From positions 2,389,001 through 2,453,000 of the forward strand of contig NZ_CP100126.1 of the NCBI RefSeq assembly GCF_024168045.1: a DNA stretch of 64,000 nucleotides, read 5' to 3'. Made by a program: the position numbers and the translations under genes. Every line of letters starts with the position of its first letter. The first letter of the stretch is position 1. This document shows positions 45,586 to 54,403 of the stretch, piece by piece. The notes beneath the pieces are model-generated. The model made no database searches. It had not been told where the DNA came from and saw nothing but the letters and a program-made list of their open reading frames with translations. The stretch comes from Dorea longicatena. GTDB lineage: Bacteria; Bacillota; Clostridia; Lachnospirales; Lachnospiraceae.

Positions 45586-46704
45586 ATGAATAAAAAAGAA
45601 GTTCTGGAGATCCGCAGACAGTTTTCTCCTGAAAACTGTGCCATCACACGCATCTGCGGATGTTATGTGGATCACGAAAAAGAGAAAAAAATGGAAATGA
45701 AAAAAGCCTTCTTATCTTTACCCGAAGAAGAGGCTTTCAAATATTTTGACATCTTCAAACACACCCTTTCCGGAACAATTGGAAAGAACCTCATCAATAT
45801 GGAATTCCCGCTCGACCAGGAATTGAATGGCGGCACACAGGAATTTCTTATGAGATTAAAGGACAGTAAACTTCAGGATGACCTTCTTCTGGAGGAATTC
45901 TATGATAAGGTCGTGGAAAGTTATGAATACGGCGAAAACTACTACATCATCCTGATCCATGCCGTATACGATGTTCCCGGTAAGACCAAAGATGGTCTGG
46001 AGATGGAGGACGCCTCCGATACCGTATATGAGCACATCCTCTGCAGCATCTGTCCGGTCAATCTTACGAAAGCCGGACTTACTTACAATGCACAGACAAA
46101 TAACATTGAAGACCGTATCCGCGACTGGTTCGTAGAAGCTCCGGTCAAAGGATTTTTATTCCCTGCATTCCAGGATCGTGCAACGGACTTACATAATGTC
46201 CTTTATTACACAAAGAAACCAGAAGAATTACAGCCATATTTCGTAGAACACGTCCTTGGAAGCACTACTCCACTGACTGCCGGTGATCAGAAGACAACCT
46301 TCCAGGCAATCGTAAGTGATACCCTGGGCGAAGACAGTGACTACGAAGTGGTCCGTAACATCCATGATAATTTAAATGAAATGATCGAACAGTCCAAGGA
46401 AGAACCGGAACCGCTGGAATTATCCAAAACTGATGTCAGAAAGCTCCTGACACGCAGCGGAGTTGCCGAAGAGAAGCTGGAATCATTCGATGATGAATTC
46501 GATGAGACAGTCGGCATACACGGAACCCTGCTCGCATCCAACATCGCCAGTGCTAAGACTTTCCAGATTGAGACACCGGATGTGGTAGTTAAGGTTAATC
46601 CGGAACGAGCCGATCTGGTAGAGACGCGTGATATCGATGGACGCCGCTGTCTGGTAATTGCAATCGATGATCATCTGGAAGTAAACGGAATCGAAATCCA
46701 TTAG
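45586..46704 (+). CDS. DUF4317-like protein of unknown function
   Basis: The 372-aa soluble acidic protein starts MNKKEVLEIRRQFSPENCAI and has the motif RICGCYVDHEKEK near residue 25. It fits the DUF4317 family, seen almost only in Clostridia; no catalytic residues are known. The ATG follows AAGGAAG. It stands alone upstream of a tRNA-Leu gene. Confidence 0.82.
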   Translation: MNKKEVLEIRRQFSPENCAITRICGCYVDHEKEKKMEMKKAFLSLPEEEAFKYFDIFKHTLSGTIGKNLINMEFPLDQELNGGTQEFLMRLKDSKLQDDLLLEEFYDKVVESYEYGENYYIILIHAVYDVPGKTKDGLEMEDASDTVYEHILCSICPVNLTKAGLTYNAQTNNIEDRIRDWFVEAPVKGFLFPAFQDRATDLHNVLYYTKKPEELQPYFVEHVLGSTTPLTAGDQKTTFQAIVSDTLGEDSDYEVVRNIHDNLNEMIEQSKEEPEPLELSKTDVRKLLTRSGVAEEKLESFDDEFDETVGIHGTLLASNIASAKTFQIETPDVVVKVNPERADLVETRDIDGRRCLVIAIDDHLEVNGIEIH

Positions 46705-46750
46705 ATTTGAAGAAAAAATTAAAAAAATTTCAATTTTTCACAAAAAATGT

Positions 46751-46779
46751 TTGCATTTTCCGTCAGACTATGATAAGAT
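46751..46779 (+). promoter_or_regulatory. Promoter of tRNA-Leu(CAG)
   Basis: TTGCAT (46751-46756), a 17-bp spacer and TAAGAT (46774-46779) end 12 nt before the mature tRNA. Confidence 0.65.
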
Positions 46780-46791
46780 ACTTTTTGTCAA

Positions 46792-46874
46792 GCGGAAATG
46801 GCGGAATGGCAGACGCGCTAGATTCAGGTTCTAGTGGGAGCAATCCTGTGAGGGTTCAAGTCCCTTTTTCCGCA
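46792..46874 (+). tRNA. tRNA-Leu (anticodon CAG)
   Basis: The 83-nt cloverleaf has acceptor stem GCGGAAA/TTTCCGC, a long variable arm (GGGAGCAATCCT) typical of tRNA-Leu, the anticodon stem CTAGA/TCTAG with loop TTCAGGT, and the T-loop GGTTCAAGTCC. CCA is not encoded. Confidence 0.95.
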
Positions 46875-46876
46875 TG

Positions 46877-46919
46877 AAAAAACCTTGAAGATTTGTTCTT
46901 CAAGGTTTTTTATTTTTTC
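46877..46919 (+). terminator. Terminator after tRNA-Leu
   Basis: A 13-bp stem, AAAAACCTTGAAG with CTTCAAGGTTTTT, is followed by TATTTTTT. It can also act on the opposite strand for the gene at 46932. Confidence 0.88.
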
Positions 46920-46931
46920 TGAATTATGATT

Positions 46932-47714
46932 TTATTTACTTCTTTTTATGCGCTCCCGCAGTTCCTCAAATATCTCCTTATGCTGCCCGACCTGCATCTT
47001 CGGGAATGCCTTCACGAGACGCTCACCAACTTTTGTACGGTTCTCTGCCATCTCTTCGTATTTCTCTTTTAATTCCTCTATACGAGCTTTCTTCTCCTCC
47101 CTGAATTCCATACCTTCCATTACATTCTCATAGATATTCTCGCCGACCTTATCAGACAGTTCCTTCAGCTCGGCTGCAATCTTCTCCATTGCTTCCAGTC
47201 TGCGGTTCATCTTAAGGATACCGGAAGCTGTTACATACAGATCCGCAAGAAGTCCGACCGCCAGACACGCCATAACTACAATTCCCAGAACGAGCGGAAT
47301 CATCGTCAGCACTTTGTAAATCAGCGGATGGATAATCTTCACGATCAGGACGCAGAACACTCCCCAGATCAGCGAAAACAACACACATACATATCCACCA
47401 ATATTCAATGGCTGTTCCGAATAATCCCACCATTTATTATGAAAGATCTTCTCCAGCAAAAATCCGGTAATCCCTTCGATCACAGTCACAAGTATGGTAG
47501 AACTGATATACAGCAACACCAGGTTATTCTCAACCGGCGTCAGAAACTGTACTACAACACCAACCCCTATTCCATATACCGGACAGATCGGTCCATTCAA
47601 AAATCCACGGTTTACAAACTTGCCCTGTTTTGCTGCTGCATATGCGACCTCCGTGCACCATCCCAGGAATCCATATACAAAAAATGATAATGCGAAATAA
47701 TATAACTCTGTCAA
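46932..47714 (-). CDS. CmpB-like putative ABC transporter permease
   Basis: The protein (about 260 aa) starts at a TTG placed 9 nt after GAAGGAG; the translation then begins M-TELYYFALSFFVYGFLGWC, as is usual in this family. It has about five or six membrane helices (residues 5-165) and a coiled-coil C-terminal tail (about 175-255) rich in E, K and R. The family (ABC_trans_CmpB) is common in Firmicutes, but no ATPase partner is beside it. Function is unknown. Confidence 0.75.
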   Translation of the reverse strand: MTELYYFALSFFVYGFLGWCTEVAYAAAKQGKFVNRGFLNGPICPVYGIGVGVVVQFLTPVENNLVLLYISSTILVTVIEGITGFLLEKIFHNKWWDYSEQPLNIGGYVCVLFSLIWGVFCVLIVKIIHPLIYKVLTMIPLVLGIVVMACLAVGLLADLYVTASGILKMNRRLEAMEKIAAELKELSDKVGENIYENVMEGMEFREEKKARIEELKEKYEEMAENRTKVGERLVKAFPKMQVGQHKEIFEELRERIKRSK

Positions 47715-47935
47715 ATATCCTCTCTCCTTCTTTGTCATTATATTAATAAATTTTATTATACGTGATTCCACTTTATTTCTCAACAAACTTCTTTTTCAGA
47801 TCTGTTAAGCTTTTATTTCATATAATACAAATCTAAATTTTTTCTTACAACTTCGTGAATATTCTGTGACCACTCTTGAGAGTTTTTTTCAAACATTATA
47901 AAATAGAAGACGGGTATAAATAGGAGGGATTAACA

Positions 47936-48865
47936 ATGAGTTTAAATAACAAGAAAAAAACACCAACTACTTCTGATGTTTTTGACGATGATTTCGAAGT
48001 GATCTACGAAGGTGATCTTCCGGACATCTCTATCGATGATGACGATGATGATGATTACCGTGATGTATTATCCGGATTATCCGACATTGATCATACTGAT
48101 TATATCAGAAAAAATGATTATGACAGATTAACAAAAAAATTAAAGGATAAAAACAGGAAAAATTCCAGAAAAAGCAGGAATCAAAAAGGAAAAGATAATT
48201 TCTTTGATACCAGCTATTATGATGAGGATTTCCTTGATGAGTTAGATGATGAGCTTTATGATGATGACAACGCCATGGATGATGATTATGATGATTCCCG
48301 CAATGGTCGTAAAAAAGAGAAAAACCGCCGGAAAAAACGTGGGGTTAAAATTCCAAATGTCGCAAAACCGGTTGCAAAAACCGCAAAAACGGGAGGAAAA
48401 ATCTTATTCAAATTTATCAATTTTCTGTTAAGAATGGGAACGCTGTTATTGATCGCATGGATCATTTATCTTTTGGGACTGCATTTCCTGACAAATGTAG
48501 GTCCTTTTGGTAACATTATTTCCCGTCTGACAGCTGCAGATCAGGAACTGATCGCCTATCTTGCGGTTGCCGGAGTATTATTGCTTTATGAGATTATTAT
48601 CTTTTTCTGTGTTCTCGGCGGAAGCAGGAAGCAGGGCCGTGATGGAAATACCATCGATAACGGCCGGGGGCTTACATCCTTTATCATTATCGCAGCCGGC
48701 TCTTATCTGTCTGCTGTGTTTGCAAGTCTCATTCCGCAGATTCCTGCCGCACTCCAGGGAATCCAGAGTGCATTGACTGTTTACGGAAGTTTAAAGAATA
48801 CATTACTTCCAATCTGTGCCGCAGGAGTTGTAAGCTGTATAATCCGGAAATTTATTATAAAATAG
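47936..48865 (+). CDS. Acidic, lysine-rich protein with C-terminal membrane helices, unknown function
   Basis: The 309-aa protein has a low-complexity N-terminal half: two Asp runs (one of seven D near residue 34), a basic stretch (about 65-85), another acidic stretch (about 90-120) and a second basic stretch with KKEKNRRKKRG. Four membrane helices follow (about 160-180, 205-228, 248-270 and 285-303). No family was recognised. The ATG follows AGGAGGG. Charge segregation suggests a disordered cytoplasmic tail tied to a membrane anchor. Confidence 0.7.
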   Translation: MSLNNKKKTPTTSDVFDDDFEVIYEGDLPDISIDDDDDDDYRDVLSGLSDIDHTDYIRKNDYDRLTKKLKDKNRKNSRKSRNQKGKDNFFDTSYYDEDFLDELDDELYDDDNAMDDDYDDSRNGRKKEKNRRKKRGVKIPNVAKPVAKTAKTGGKILFKFINFLLRMGTLLLIAWIIYLLGLHFLTNVGPFGNIISRLTAADQELIAYLAVAGVLLLYEIIIFFCVLGGSRKQGRDGNTIDNGRGLTSFIIIAAGSYLSAVFASLIPQIPAALQGIQSALTVYGSLKNTLLPICAAGVVSCIIRKFIIK

Positions 48866-48867
48866 TC

Positions 48868-48907
48868 AAAAAACACCGAGGCAGAATTGAATGCCCGGTG
48901 TTTTTTC
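48868..48907. terminator. Bidirectional terminator between two convergent genes
   Basis: An 11-bp stem, AAAAAACACCG (48868-48878) with CGGTGTTTTTT (48896-48906), works for the plus gene at 47936-48865 and the minus gene at 48915-50864. Confidence 0.85.
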
Positions 48908-48914
48908 ATTTCTT

Positions 48915-50864
48915 TTATTTTTTCTTTTTAACACGGATTTTTCTGATCAACTTTCGTATCAGCCAGATAATCACTATAATCAGAAAAAGAAGTCCCGCAC
49001 AGATTCCCACGATCATTCCGGCAAATTTATTCGGATGTTTTAACAGATCTGCAATATTCCTGCTGTCTTCCACTACTTTCCGCCCGTGTGTCGTACTATA
49101 GTAATCAGAAACATTTGCTATTCCGTCTCCGTCTGTGTCTTCAAACGACTGCATATATCTTGCAATTGCCACCCATGCCTTTAATTCTGTCTTGCCGTCT
49201 GTAATTGCCTCATCTTCCAGATTCTTTAGCAGCTTACCATTCTTATCCTTCGGTTCAATCTTTAATAATCCATATGATACATCCGTGACAGAGCCCAACA
49301 TCTGTCCTGTATACAGATCTGTCACAACCTTGTATAATTTATCATCCTGTATCTCTTCTCTCTTCCCGTCTTTGGTCAGATAGCAGTCTGTTACTTTATT
49401 CAAAATCATGCGGTGCGGATTATAAGTAAAGTTCATTCCACTGCAATATAATCTTGCAGTCGTCATATAATCAGAAACAGACGCATCTACTTCTGCTACC
49501 AGCTTTAATTCTTTTCCGGTTAAATATGCAGTGATCAGTGGATAACCGGCAAGACCGTCTTTACCGATCCCCAGCGAGAAAGAATTATAAACCTTTTCTA
49601 CCGTAATATCACCTTTTGTGTATGTGTCACGCACCGTTCCACTTGGCACAACCGCCACATCTACCGGCCTGCCATCATATCCTTCGGAATTTTCCACCGC
49701 ATACACATAGGCGTCAGATATAATGTCTCCCAGATTCAGTTCTTCATGCTTTGTTTCCATTTCCCCAAGGCTGTTGAACTTAATATCATTTTCTGCAAGC
49801 ACCTGATCTTTTGTATAACCGAAATTTACCAGATAATTGGTATCAACAGTATCCATAAATTTATCAATCTGCTTTTGGGCTGCCTGATCAGATTTTACAT
49901 TCTTTGTTACTGGAATCAATTTATAAGTATTCATTTTCCAGCGTTTATCTTTCTTCTGGGTCATGGAAATGCTTCCAAGATTTCTACCGTATTCCCCACA
50001 GGATACGATATAAGTATTCCCATGTCTGATTGGCTGGTCTAATTGCGTATGTGTATGCCCGCTGATGATCAGATCAATATCCGGTACTTCTTTCGCCAGA
50101 GTCTCGTCTTCTGATACTTTCTCATCTTCCCATGTCCCACTGTGGGAAACGCATGCGATCATATCGACATCTTCTTTTTTCTTAATCTCTTCTACTGTAT
50201 TTTTTGCTGATTCCACAGGATCCTTAAACTCAAGTTCACAGGTAGGTGCACATTCTAATGCATCTTTCCCGAATACCCCAAGAACCGCTATCTTTACACC
50301 GCCTTTTTGAATAACCACATAATCCTTTACTCCATATGTCTCAAATGCGGATTCTATCTGTTTCTGCCCTTTGCTTAATCCTTCTTTTTCCATGGCATCC
50401 CAGTCTACATTACACACTACAAGTTTCGGAACTGTCTCCCCTGAATTCTTTGCAGTCTTCAGCATATCTGCAAGTCCGCCGGAACGGTAATCAAATTCAT
50501 GATTGCCAAATGTCGTAACATCACAGCCCAGATATCCAAGCATCCTAAGTTCTGCCGCTTCTGTTGTGTACACTGTCTGGATCAGGGTTCCCATGGAAAA
50601 ATCTCCTCCGTCCAGGATAAGTGTATCCGGATTTTCTTTCTTCTTTTCATCGATCAATGTTTTGATCCTTGCAAAGCCTCCGACCTCTTTTTGTTTCCCA
50701 TTTACGATCGTAGAATAGCTGTTCAGATGCGAATGTGTGTCATGCGTAAATAATACATCCAGATGTTTTCCCCCATCTGCAGCCTCGGTCTGCACTCCCG
50801 GCAGCAGCGGCATGCATAACATCACGATCAAAATCAGCACAATAACTCTTTTTACTCTTCTCAT
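48915..50864 (-). CDS. Surface-anchored 5'-nucleotidase/2',3'-cyclic phosphodiesterase
   Basis: The 649-aa protein has a signal peptide (residues 1-30), a metallophosphatase domain (DVLFTHDTHSHL, LDGGDFSMGT, TFGNHEFDYRSGG, ISGHTHTQLDQP) and the C-terminal nucleotidase domain (about 340-560). Near the end it has a calcium loop-like segment DTDGDGIANVSDYY, then one membrane helix (about 620-640) and a basic tail, so it is tethered to the membrane facing outward. Members release nucleosides and phosphate from extracellular nucleotides. Confidence 0.92.
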   Translation of the reverse strand: MRRVKRVIVLILIVMLCMPLLPGVQTEAADGGKHLDVLFTHDTHSHLNSYSTIVNGKQKEVGGFARIKTLIDEKKKENPDTLILDGGDFSMGTLIQTVYTTEAAELRMLGYLGCDVTTFGNHEFDYRSGGLADMLKTAKNSGETVPKLVVCNVDWDAMEKEGLSKGQKQIESAFETYGVKDYVVIQKGGVKIAVLGVFGKDALECAPTCELEFKDPVESAKNTVEEIKKKEDVDMIACVSHSGTWEDEKVSEDETLAKEVPDIDLIISGHTHTQLDQPIRHGNTYIVSCGEYGRNLGSISMTQKKDKRWKMNTYKLIPVTKNVKSDQAAQKQIDKFMDTVDTNYLVNFGYTKDQVLAENDIKFNSLGEMETKHEELNLGDIISDAYVYAVENSEGYDGRPVDVAVVPSGTVRDTYTKGDITVEKVYNSFSLGIGKDGLAGYPLITAYLTGKELKLVAEVDASVSDYMTTARLYCSGMNFTYNPHRMILNKVTDCYLTKDGKREEIQDDKLYKVVTDLYTGQMLGSVTDVSYGLLKIEPKDKNGKLLKNLEDEAITDGKTELKAWVAIARYMQSFEDTDGDGIANVSDYYSTTHGRKVVEDSRNIADLLKHPNKFAGMIVGICAGLLFLIIVIIWLIRKLIRKIRVKKKK

Positions 50865-50988
50865 ATATTTTTTCCTTTCTTTTTTATATAAAGAGAACTA
50901 CCGGCAGCAGATTCTCCTGTATACCTTCGTATACAAAAAATCCCGAAGAACTGCATCATATCATACTGTTCTCGGGATTATCTTTTCA

Positions 50989-51069
50989 TGCGGATGACAG
51001 GACTTGAACCTGCACGTCGTGGACACTAGATCCTAAGTCTAGCGCGTCTGCCAATTCCGCCACATCCGC
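50989..51069 (-). tRNA. tRNA-Leu (anticodon TAG)
   Basis: The 81-nt cloverleaf has acceptor GCGGATG/CATCCGC, a long variable arm, anticodon stem CTAGA/TCTAG with loop CTTAGGA, and T-loop GGTTCAAGTCC. It is the last tRNA of the cluster, and is preceded by a hairpin that separates it from tRNA-Lys. Confidence 0.94.
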
Positions 51070-51073
51070 TTAA

Positions 51074-51116
51074 TAAAAACGCAAATCCTTCTTATTTTGA
51101 AAGATCTGCGTTTTTA
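51074..51116 (-). terminator. Hairpin between tRNA-Lys and tRNA-Leu(TAG)
   Basis: AAAAACGCA pairs with TGCGTTTTT, with extra pairing of AGATCTTTC-like arms inside. On the minus strand TTTTTATT follows. It may be a terminator or a partial one that lets some transcripts reach tRNA-Leu. Confidence 0.65.
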
Positions 51117-51121
51117 AATAC

Positions 51122-51194
51122 TGAGCGTGCGGGGATTCGAACCCCGGACAACTTGATTAAAAGTCAAGTGCTCTACCACCTGAGCTACACGCCC
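51122..51194 (-). tRNA. tRNA-Lys (anticodon TTT)
   Basis: The 73-nt cloverleaf has acceptor GGGCGTG/CACGCTC, anticodon arm CTTGA-CTTTTAA-TCAAG and T-arm CCGGGGTTCGAATCCCCG. Confidence 0.95.
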
Positions 51195-51202
51195 ATAATA
51201 AA

Positions 51203-51274
51203 CTGGGCTAGTTGGATTCGAACCAACGAATGCAGGAGTCAAAGTCCTGTGCCTTACCGCTTGGCGATAGCCCA
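51203..51274 (-). tRNA. tRNA-Gln (anticodon TTG)
   Basis: The 72-nt cloverleaf has acceptor TGGGCTA/TAGCCCA, anticodon arm CAGGA-CTTTGAC-TCCTG and a GGTTCGAATCC T-loop. Confidence 0.95.
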
Positions 51275-51289
51275 ATAATAAAGAAAAAG

Positions 51290-51363
51290 GGTGGGTAATG
51301 GGACTCGAACCCATGATATCCAGAACCACAATCTGGCGCGCTAACCAACTGCACCATACCCAC
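51290..51363 (-). tRNA. tRNA-His (anticodon GTG)
   Basis: The acceptor is GTGGGTA/TACCCAC with an extra 5' G at 51364 (the -1 G of tRNA-His), and discriminator C. The anticodon arm is CCAGA-TTGTGGT-TCTGG. Confidence 0.95.
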
Positions 51364-51428
51364 CATATTACTTATCGAACTGTCTTTTGTCCAACTAAGT
51401 ATCACCGTATTAAATTTTGTGGTTTAAA

Positions 51429-51502
51429 CGAGCCTGGGGGGATTCGAACCCTCGACCTACGGCTTAGAAGGCCGTTGCTCTATCCAGCTGAGCTACAGAC
51501 TC
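51429..51502 (-). tRNA. tRNA-Arg (anticodon TCT)
   Basis: The 74-nt cloverleaf has acceptor GAGTCTG/CAGGCTC with one G-T pair and anticodon arm ACGGC-CTTCTAA-GCCGT. Confidence 0.94.
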
Positions 51503-51540
51503 ATATCTCTAACCACACCCAAAACAAATTGTTTCAGGAA

Positions 51541-51611
51541 AGCGGGTGATGGGAATCGAACCCACGTATCCAGCTTGGAAGGCTGGTGTTCTACCATTGA
51601 ACTACACCCGC
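51541..51611 (-). tRNA. tRNA-Gly (anticodon TCC)
   Basis: The 71-nt cloverleaf has acceptor GCGGGTG/CACCCGC and anticodon arm CCAGC-CTTCCAA-GCTGG. Confidence 0.95.
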
Positions 51612-51619
51612 ATGACGTA

Positions 51620-51694
51620 TCGGGGTGACAGGATTCGAACCTGCGACCTCCTGGTCCCAAACCAGGCGCTCTAGCCAAGCTGAGCCACACCCCG
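51620..51694 (-). tRNA. tRNA-Pro (anticodon TGG)
   Basis: The 75-nt cloverleaf has acceptor CGGGGTG/CACCCCG and anticodon arm CCTGG-TTTGGGA-CCAGG. It is the first tRNA of the cluster. Confidence 0.95.
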
Positions 51695-51744
51695 ATGGTG
51701 TTGTTTTGTATCACTTTTTGTTACCGCTCCGTGACACAAGACAT

Positions 51745-51773
51745 ATTATATATGAGTGCCAACTAAATGTCAA
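51745..51773 (-). promoter_or_regulatory. Consensus promoter of the tRNA cluster
   Basis: On the minus strand TTGACA (51773-51768), 17 bp and TATAAT (51750-51745) match the sigma-A consensus perfectly. It drives tRNA-Pro and the six tRNA genes after it. Confidence 0.9.
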
Positions 51774-51852
51774 CAACTTTTTTCATTTTTTTTATTTTTT
51801 CTTCAAGTAGTCCGAAAACCCTTGAAATACAAGGATTTTCCGGACTCTCCCT

Positions 51853-52338
51853 TTACGGATTCAGATATTCCTGTGTAATCTCCATTTTTCCGTTGTCGTC
51901 AATCTGCATGAGCATATAACTCGGCTTTCTCCCCTGTTGTCTTGGATAACAGAGGCTTCCCGGGTTCAACGTAATCAGATCTTTTTCTTTTTCATAAAAC
52001 GGCCGGTGTGTATGCCCATACATTGCAATGTCGGCACCACGCCCTCTTGCCTCCTGTTTCAGTCGTTCTTCTCCCATAGATACATAATATCCATGTCCGT
52101 GTGTAATAAATATATGATAGCCCCCGATCATGAACTCTTCCTCTCCCGGAAGACCGGAAAAAAAGTCATTATTTCCACGCACCATATGTACCGGGCAGTC
52201 CGCAACTGCCGGAATATAATCCTCATCGCCTTCTACGTCGCCGAGATGTATCAACATATCCAGCGGCTGTTCTTTTTCTATCACACGGTCAAAATTTCTG
52301 TGTGCCCCATGCGTATCACTTATGATCAGTATCTTCAT
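51853..52338 (-). CDS. YfcE/MJ0936-type metallophosphoesterase
   Basis: This 161-aa protein has all calcineurin-like metal motifs: ISDTHGA, HLGDVEGD, VRGNNDFF, FITHGHGYYVS and YGHTHRP. Members hydrolyse phosphodiesters in the cell. It follows rdgB by 56 nt and is likely co-transcribed, an arrangement (rdgB next to yfcE) common in Firmicutes. An 11-bp hairpin with flanking TTTTCC at 51809-51846 lies after the stop without a clear U-tract. Confidence 0.92.
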   Translation of the reverse strand: MKILIISDTHGAHRNFDRVIEKEQPLDMLIHLGDVEGDEDYIPAVADCPVHMVRGNNDFFSGLPGEEEFMIGGYHIFITHGHGYYVSMGEERLKQEARGRGADIAMYGHTHRPFYEKEKDLITLNPGSLCYPRQQGRKPSYMLMQIDDNGKMEITQEYLNP

Positions 52339-52394
52339 ATTCTCTTATCCTAACTATTCTTCTGTCTGCTTCTTTTGTCTGTTTCTTTTGAATT

Positions 52395-53006
52395 CTATCT
52401 CTGTTCCAGGATTTTACGGATTTTTTTCAATCCTTCCCCTCTGTGACTCAGTTCGTTCTTCTTTTCCGGCGATAGTTCCGCACTGGTACATCCGCATTCC
52501 GGAAGAAAGAAGATCGGATCATAGCCGAATCCATTCTCTCCTGCAATCTTATGTCCAATAATTCCTTCCATCGTTCCTCTGACTACTTCACAGCAACCAT
52601 CCGGCATAGCTGCTGCAATCGCACAGACGAATCTTGCTGTACGCTTTTCATCCGGCACACCGTCCAGACGGTCCAGAAGGGCCTGATTCTTAATATCATA
52701 CGAAGTATCTTCTCCCATATATCTCGCAGAATAGATTCCCGGTTCTTTATTCAGATAATCAATCTCCAGGCCGGAATCATCTGCCAGAACGACTGCATGT
52801 GCATACTCCGGCATCTCATGTGCGATCTTTGCAATCTCTGTTGCTTTGATCATCGCATTTTCTTCAAATGTCATTCCATCCTCTATCACGTCTGCTTTGA
52901 TTCCTGCTTCTTTCTGAGAAAGAATCTCCACTCCCAGATCACTTAAGATCGCACGAATCTCTATCATCTTATGTTCATTGCCAGTTGCAAATATAATTTT
53001 ATCCAT
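52395..53006 (-). CDS. rdgB: XTP/dITP diphosphatase (RdgB/HAM1 family)
   Basis: The 203-aa protein cleans the nucleotide pool of inosine and xanthosine triphosphates. It has FATGNEHKMIEIRAIL at the start, DDSGLEIDYLNKEPGIYSAR and the C-terminal GENGFGYDPIFF motif. It lies 1 nt after the RNA methyltransferase gene stop. Confidence 0.96.
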   Translation of the reverse strand: MDKIIFATGNEHKMIEIRAILSDLGVEILSQKEAGIKADVIEDGMTFEENAMIKATEIAKIAHEMPEYAHAVVLADDSGLEIDYLNKEPGIYSARYMGEDTSYDIKNQALLDRLDGVPDEKRTARFVCAIAAAMPDGCCEVVRGTMEGIIGHKIAGENGFGYDPIFFLPECGCTSAELSPEKKNELSHRGEGLKKIRKILEQR

Positions 53007-53007
53007 C

Positions 53008-54180
53008 TTATTTCTTCTCCTGTCTGTCCGACGGACGTCCGGCCTTTGGCGGCTTTGGTCCTAAGAACTGGTAAAAATATGTCTTTAACATTCCGTTATA
53101 AATCTTACGGTTACGATCGGCTTTCCGTCCGAAATAGCGTTCTGCATCTTCATAAGATGTAATCATATACGCAGACCAGGAATCCAGATTCTTAAAGCTC
53201 TCTCCGAATGCCTTATATAATGCCGGCAGATCCTTCTTATCTTCCAGCCTTTCTCCATACGGCGGATTCGTAATGATGAATCCATATTTCTTTGGATGAC
53301 TTAAATCTTTCACATCTCTTTCCTGGAAATGGATCAGATGATCGACACCCGCCTCTCTCGCATTACGTCTCGCGATCTTGATCACAGATCCGTCTACATC
53401 GTATCCCTGGATATCAACTTCGATATCATCGTTAATCAGTTCATTCGCTTCATTTACCGTCTCATACCAGAGCTTCTTCGGGATCAAGTTCGTCCATTCT
53501 TCTGCCGTAAAGGAACGATTCATCCCCGGTGCGATATTCGCTGCGATCATTGCTGCTTCTATCGGAAATGTACCACTTCCGCAGAACGGATCTACCAGAA
53601 TTCTGTCCTTATGCCATGGAGTCAGCATGATCAGTGCTGCTGCCAGTGTCTCTGTGATCGGTGCTTTTCCTGATACTTCACGGTATCCTCTTTTATGCAG
53701 AGATACACCGGATGTATCGATTCCAACCGTCACAACATCCTTTTTCAGGAAGACACGGACCGGATATGCTGCTCCGTCTTCCGCAAACCATTCTACCTGG
53801 TACTTCTGTTGCATTCTTCTTACCATCGCTTTTTTCATCACTGACTGGATATCCGACGGGCTGAATAATTTACTCTTTACAGATGCCGCTTTTGCAACCC
53901 AGAATTTTCCATTTTCCGGGATATAATTTTCCCAGTCCAACGCTCTGGTATTCTCAAATAATTCTTCATAGCTTGTTGCTTTAAAGCTGCCTACTTTCAG
54001 AAGAACTCTCTCCGCTGTTCTGAGAAATATATTCGCACGGCAGATTGCCTCTGCGTCTCCCCAGAAACCGACCCTTCCGTCTTCTACTTCCGAGATATCA
54101 TATCCCAGATCCAGTATCTCTCGTTTTAATACCGCTTCCAGCCCAAAATGACAGGGAGCGATCAATTCCATTTTTTTCAT
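53008..54180 (-). CDS. THUMP-domain RNA methyltransferase (RlmL-like N2-guanosine)
   Basis: The 390-aa protein has an N-terminal ferredoxin-like/THUMP region (CHFGLEAVLKREILDLGYD to about residue 165) and an SAM-dependent methyltransferase domain (DPFCGSGTFPIEAAMIA, the IITNPPYGERL catalytic motif). This is the layout of the RlmL/YpsC family that methylates guanine in 23S rRNA. YpsC-type proteins lack the extra RlmK domain found in E. coli RlmL, as here. Confidence 0.93.
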   Translation of the reverse strand: MKKMELIAPCHFGLEAVLKREILDLGYDISEVEDGRVGFWGDAEAICRANIFLRTAERVLLKVGSFKATSYEELFENTRALDWENYIPENGKFWVAKAASVKSKLFSPSDIQSVMKKAMVRRMQQKYQVEWFAEDGAAYPVRVFLKKDVVTVGIDTSGVSLHKRGYREVSGKAPITETLAAALIMLTPWHKDRILVDPFCGSGTFPIEAAMIAANIAPGMNRSFTAEEWTNLIPKKLWYETVNEANELINDDIEVDIQGYDVDGSVIKIARRNAREAGVDHLIHFQERDVKDLSHPKKYGFIITNPPYGERLEDKKDLPALYKAFGESFKNLDSWSAYMITSYEDAERYFGRKADRNRKIYNGMLKTYFYQFLGPKPPKAGRPSDRQEKK

Positions 54181-54354
54181 TCAATTCTCCATTATCTGCT
54201 CTATTCATGCAGTACAACTGCATTCCATCTATTATTTTCTACTTACTTATCTTACTGATAACCGCCTCTCTTTGTCAACCCATTTCACATATAGAACCTC
54301 CCGGTTCTCCACCCGGTCTCCTGCTTTTGGAAATTCGCTACACATACATGACGG

Positions 54355-54387
54355 CAAAAAAGCAGGACGCACTTTCGCACGTCCTGC
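54355..54387 (-). terminator. Terminator of the pentad-repeat protein gene
   Basis: On the minus strand GCAGGAC pairs with GTCCTGC, with further pairs inside around a GAAA-like loop, followed by TTTTTT. It lies 17 nt past the stop codon of the small gene. Confidence 0.85.
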
Positions 54388-54403
54388 CCGGAAACTCTTT
54401 TTT

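Noticed and set aside
46483..46701. Minus-strand ORF opposite the DUF4317 gene
   Set aside because: It is a shadow of the plus-strand gene without a ribosome site.
48005..48310. Tandem DNA repeat or CRISPR-like array in the Asp-rich coding region
   Set aside because: The GAT-rich repetition is codon-level low complexity inside one reading frame, without spacers.
51122..51714. Protein-coding ORFs across the tRNA cluster
   Set aside because: They only read through tRNA genes and have no ribosome sites or protein-like composition.
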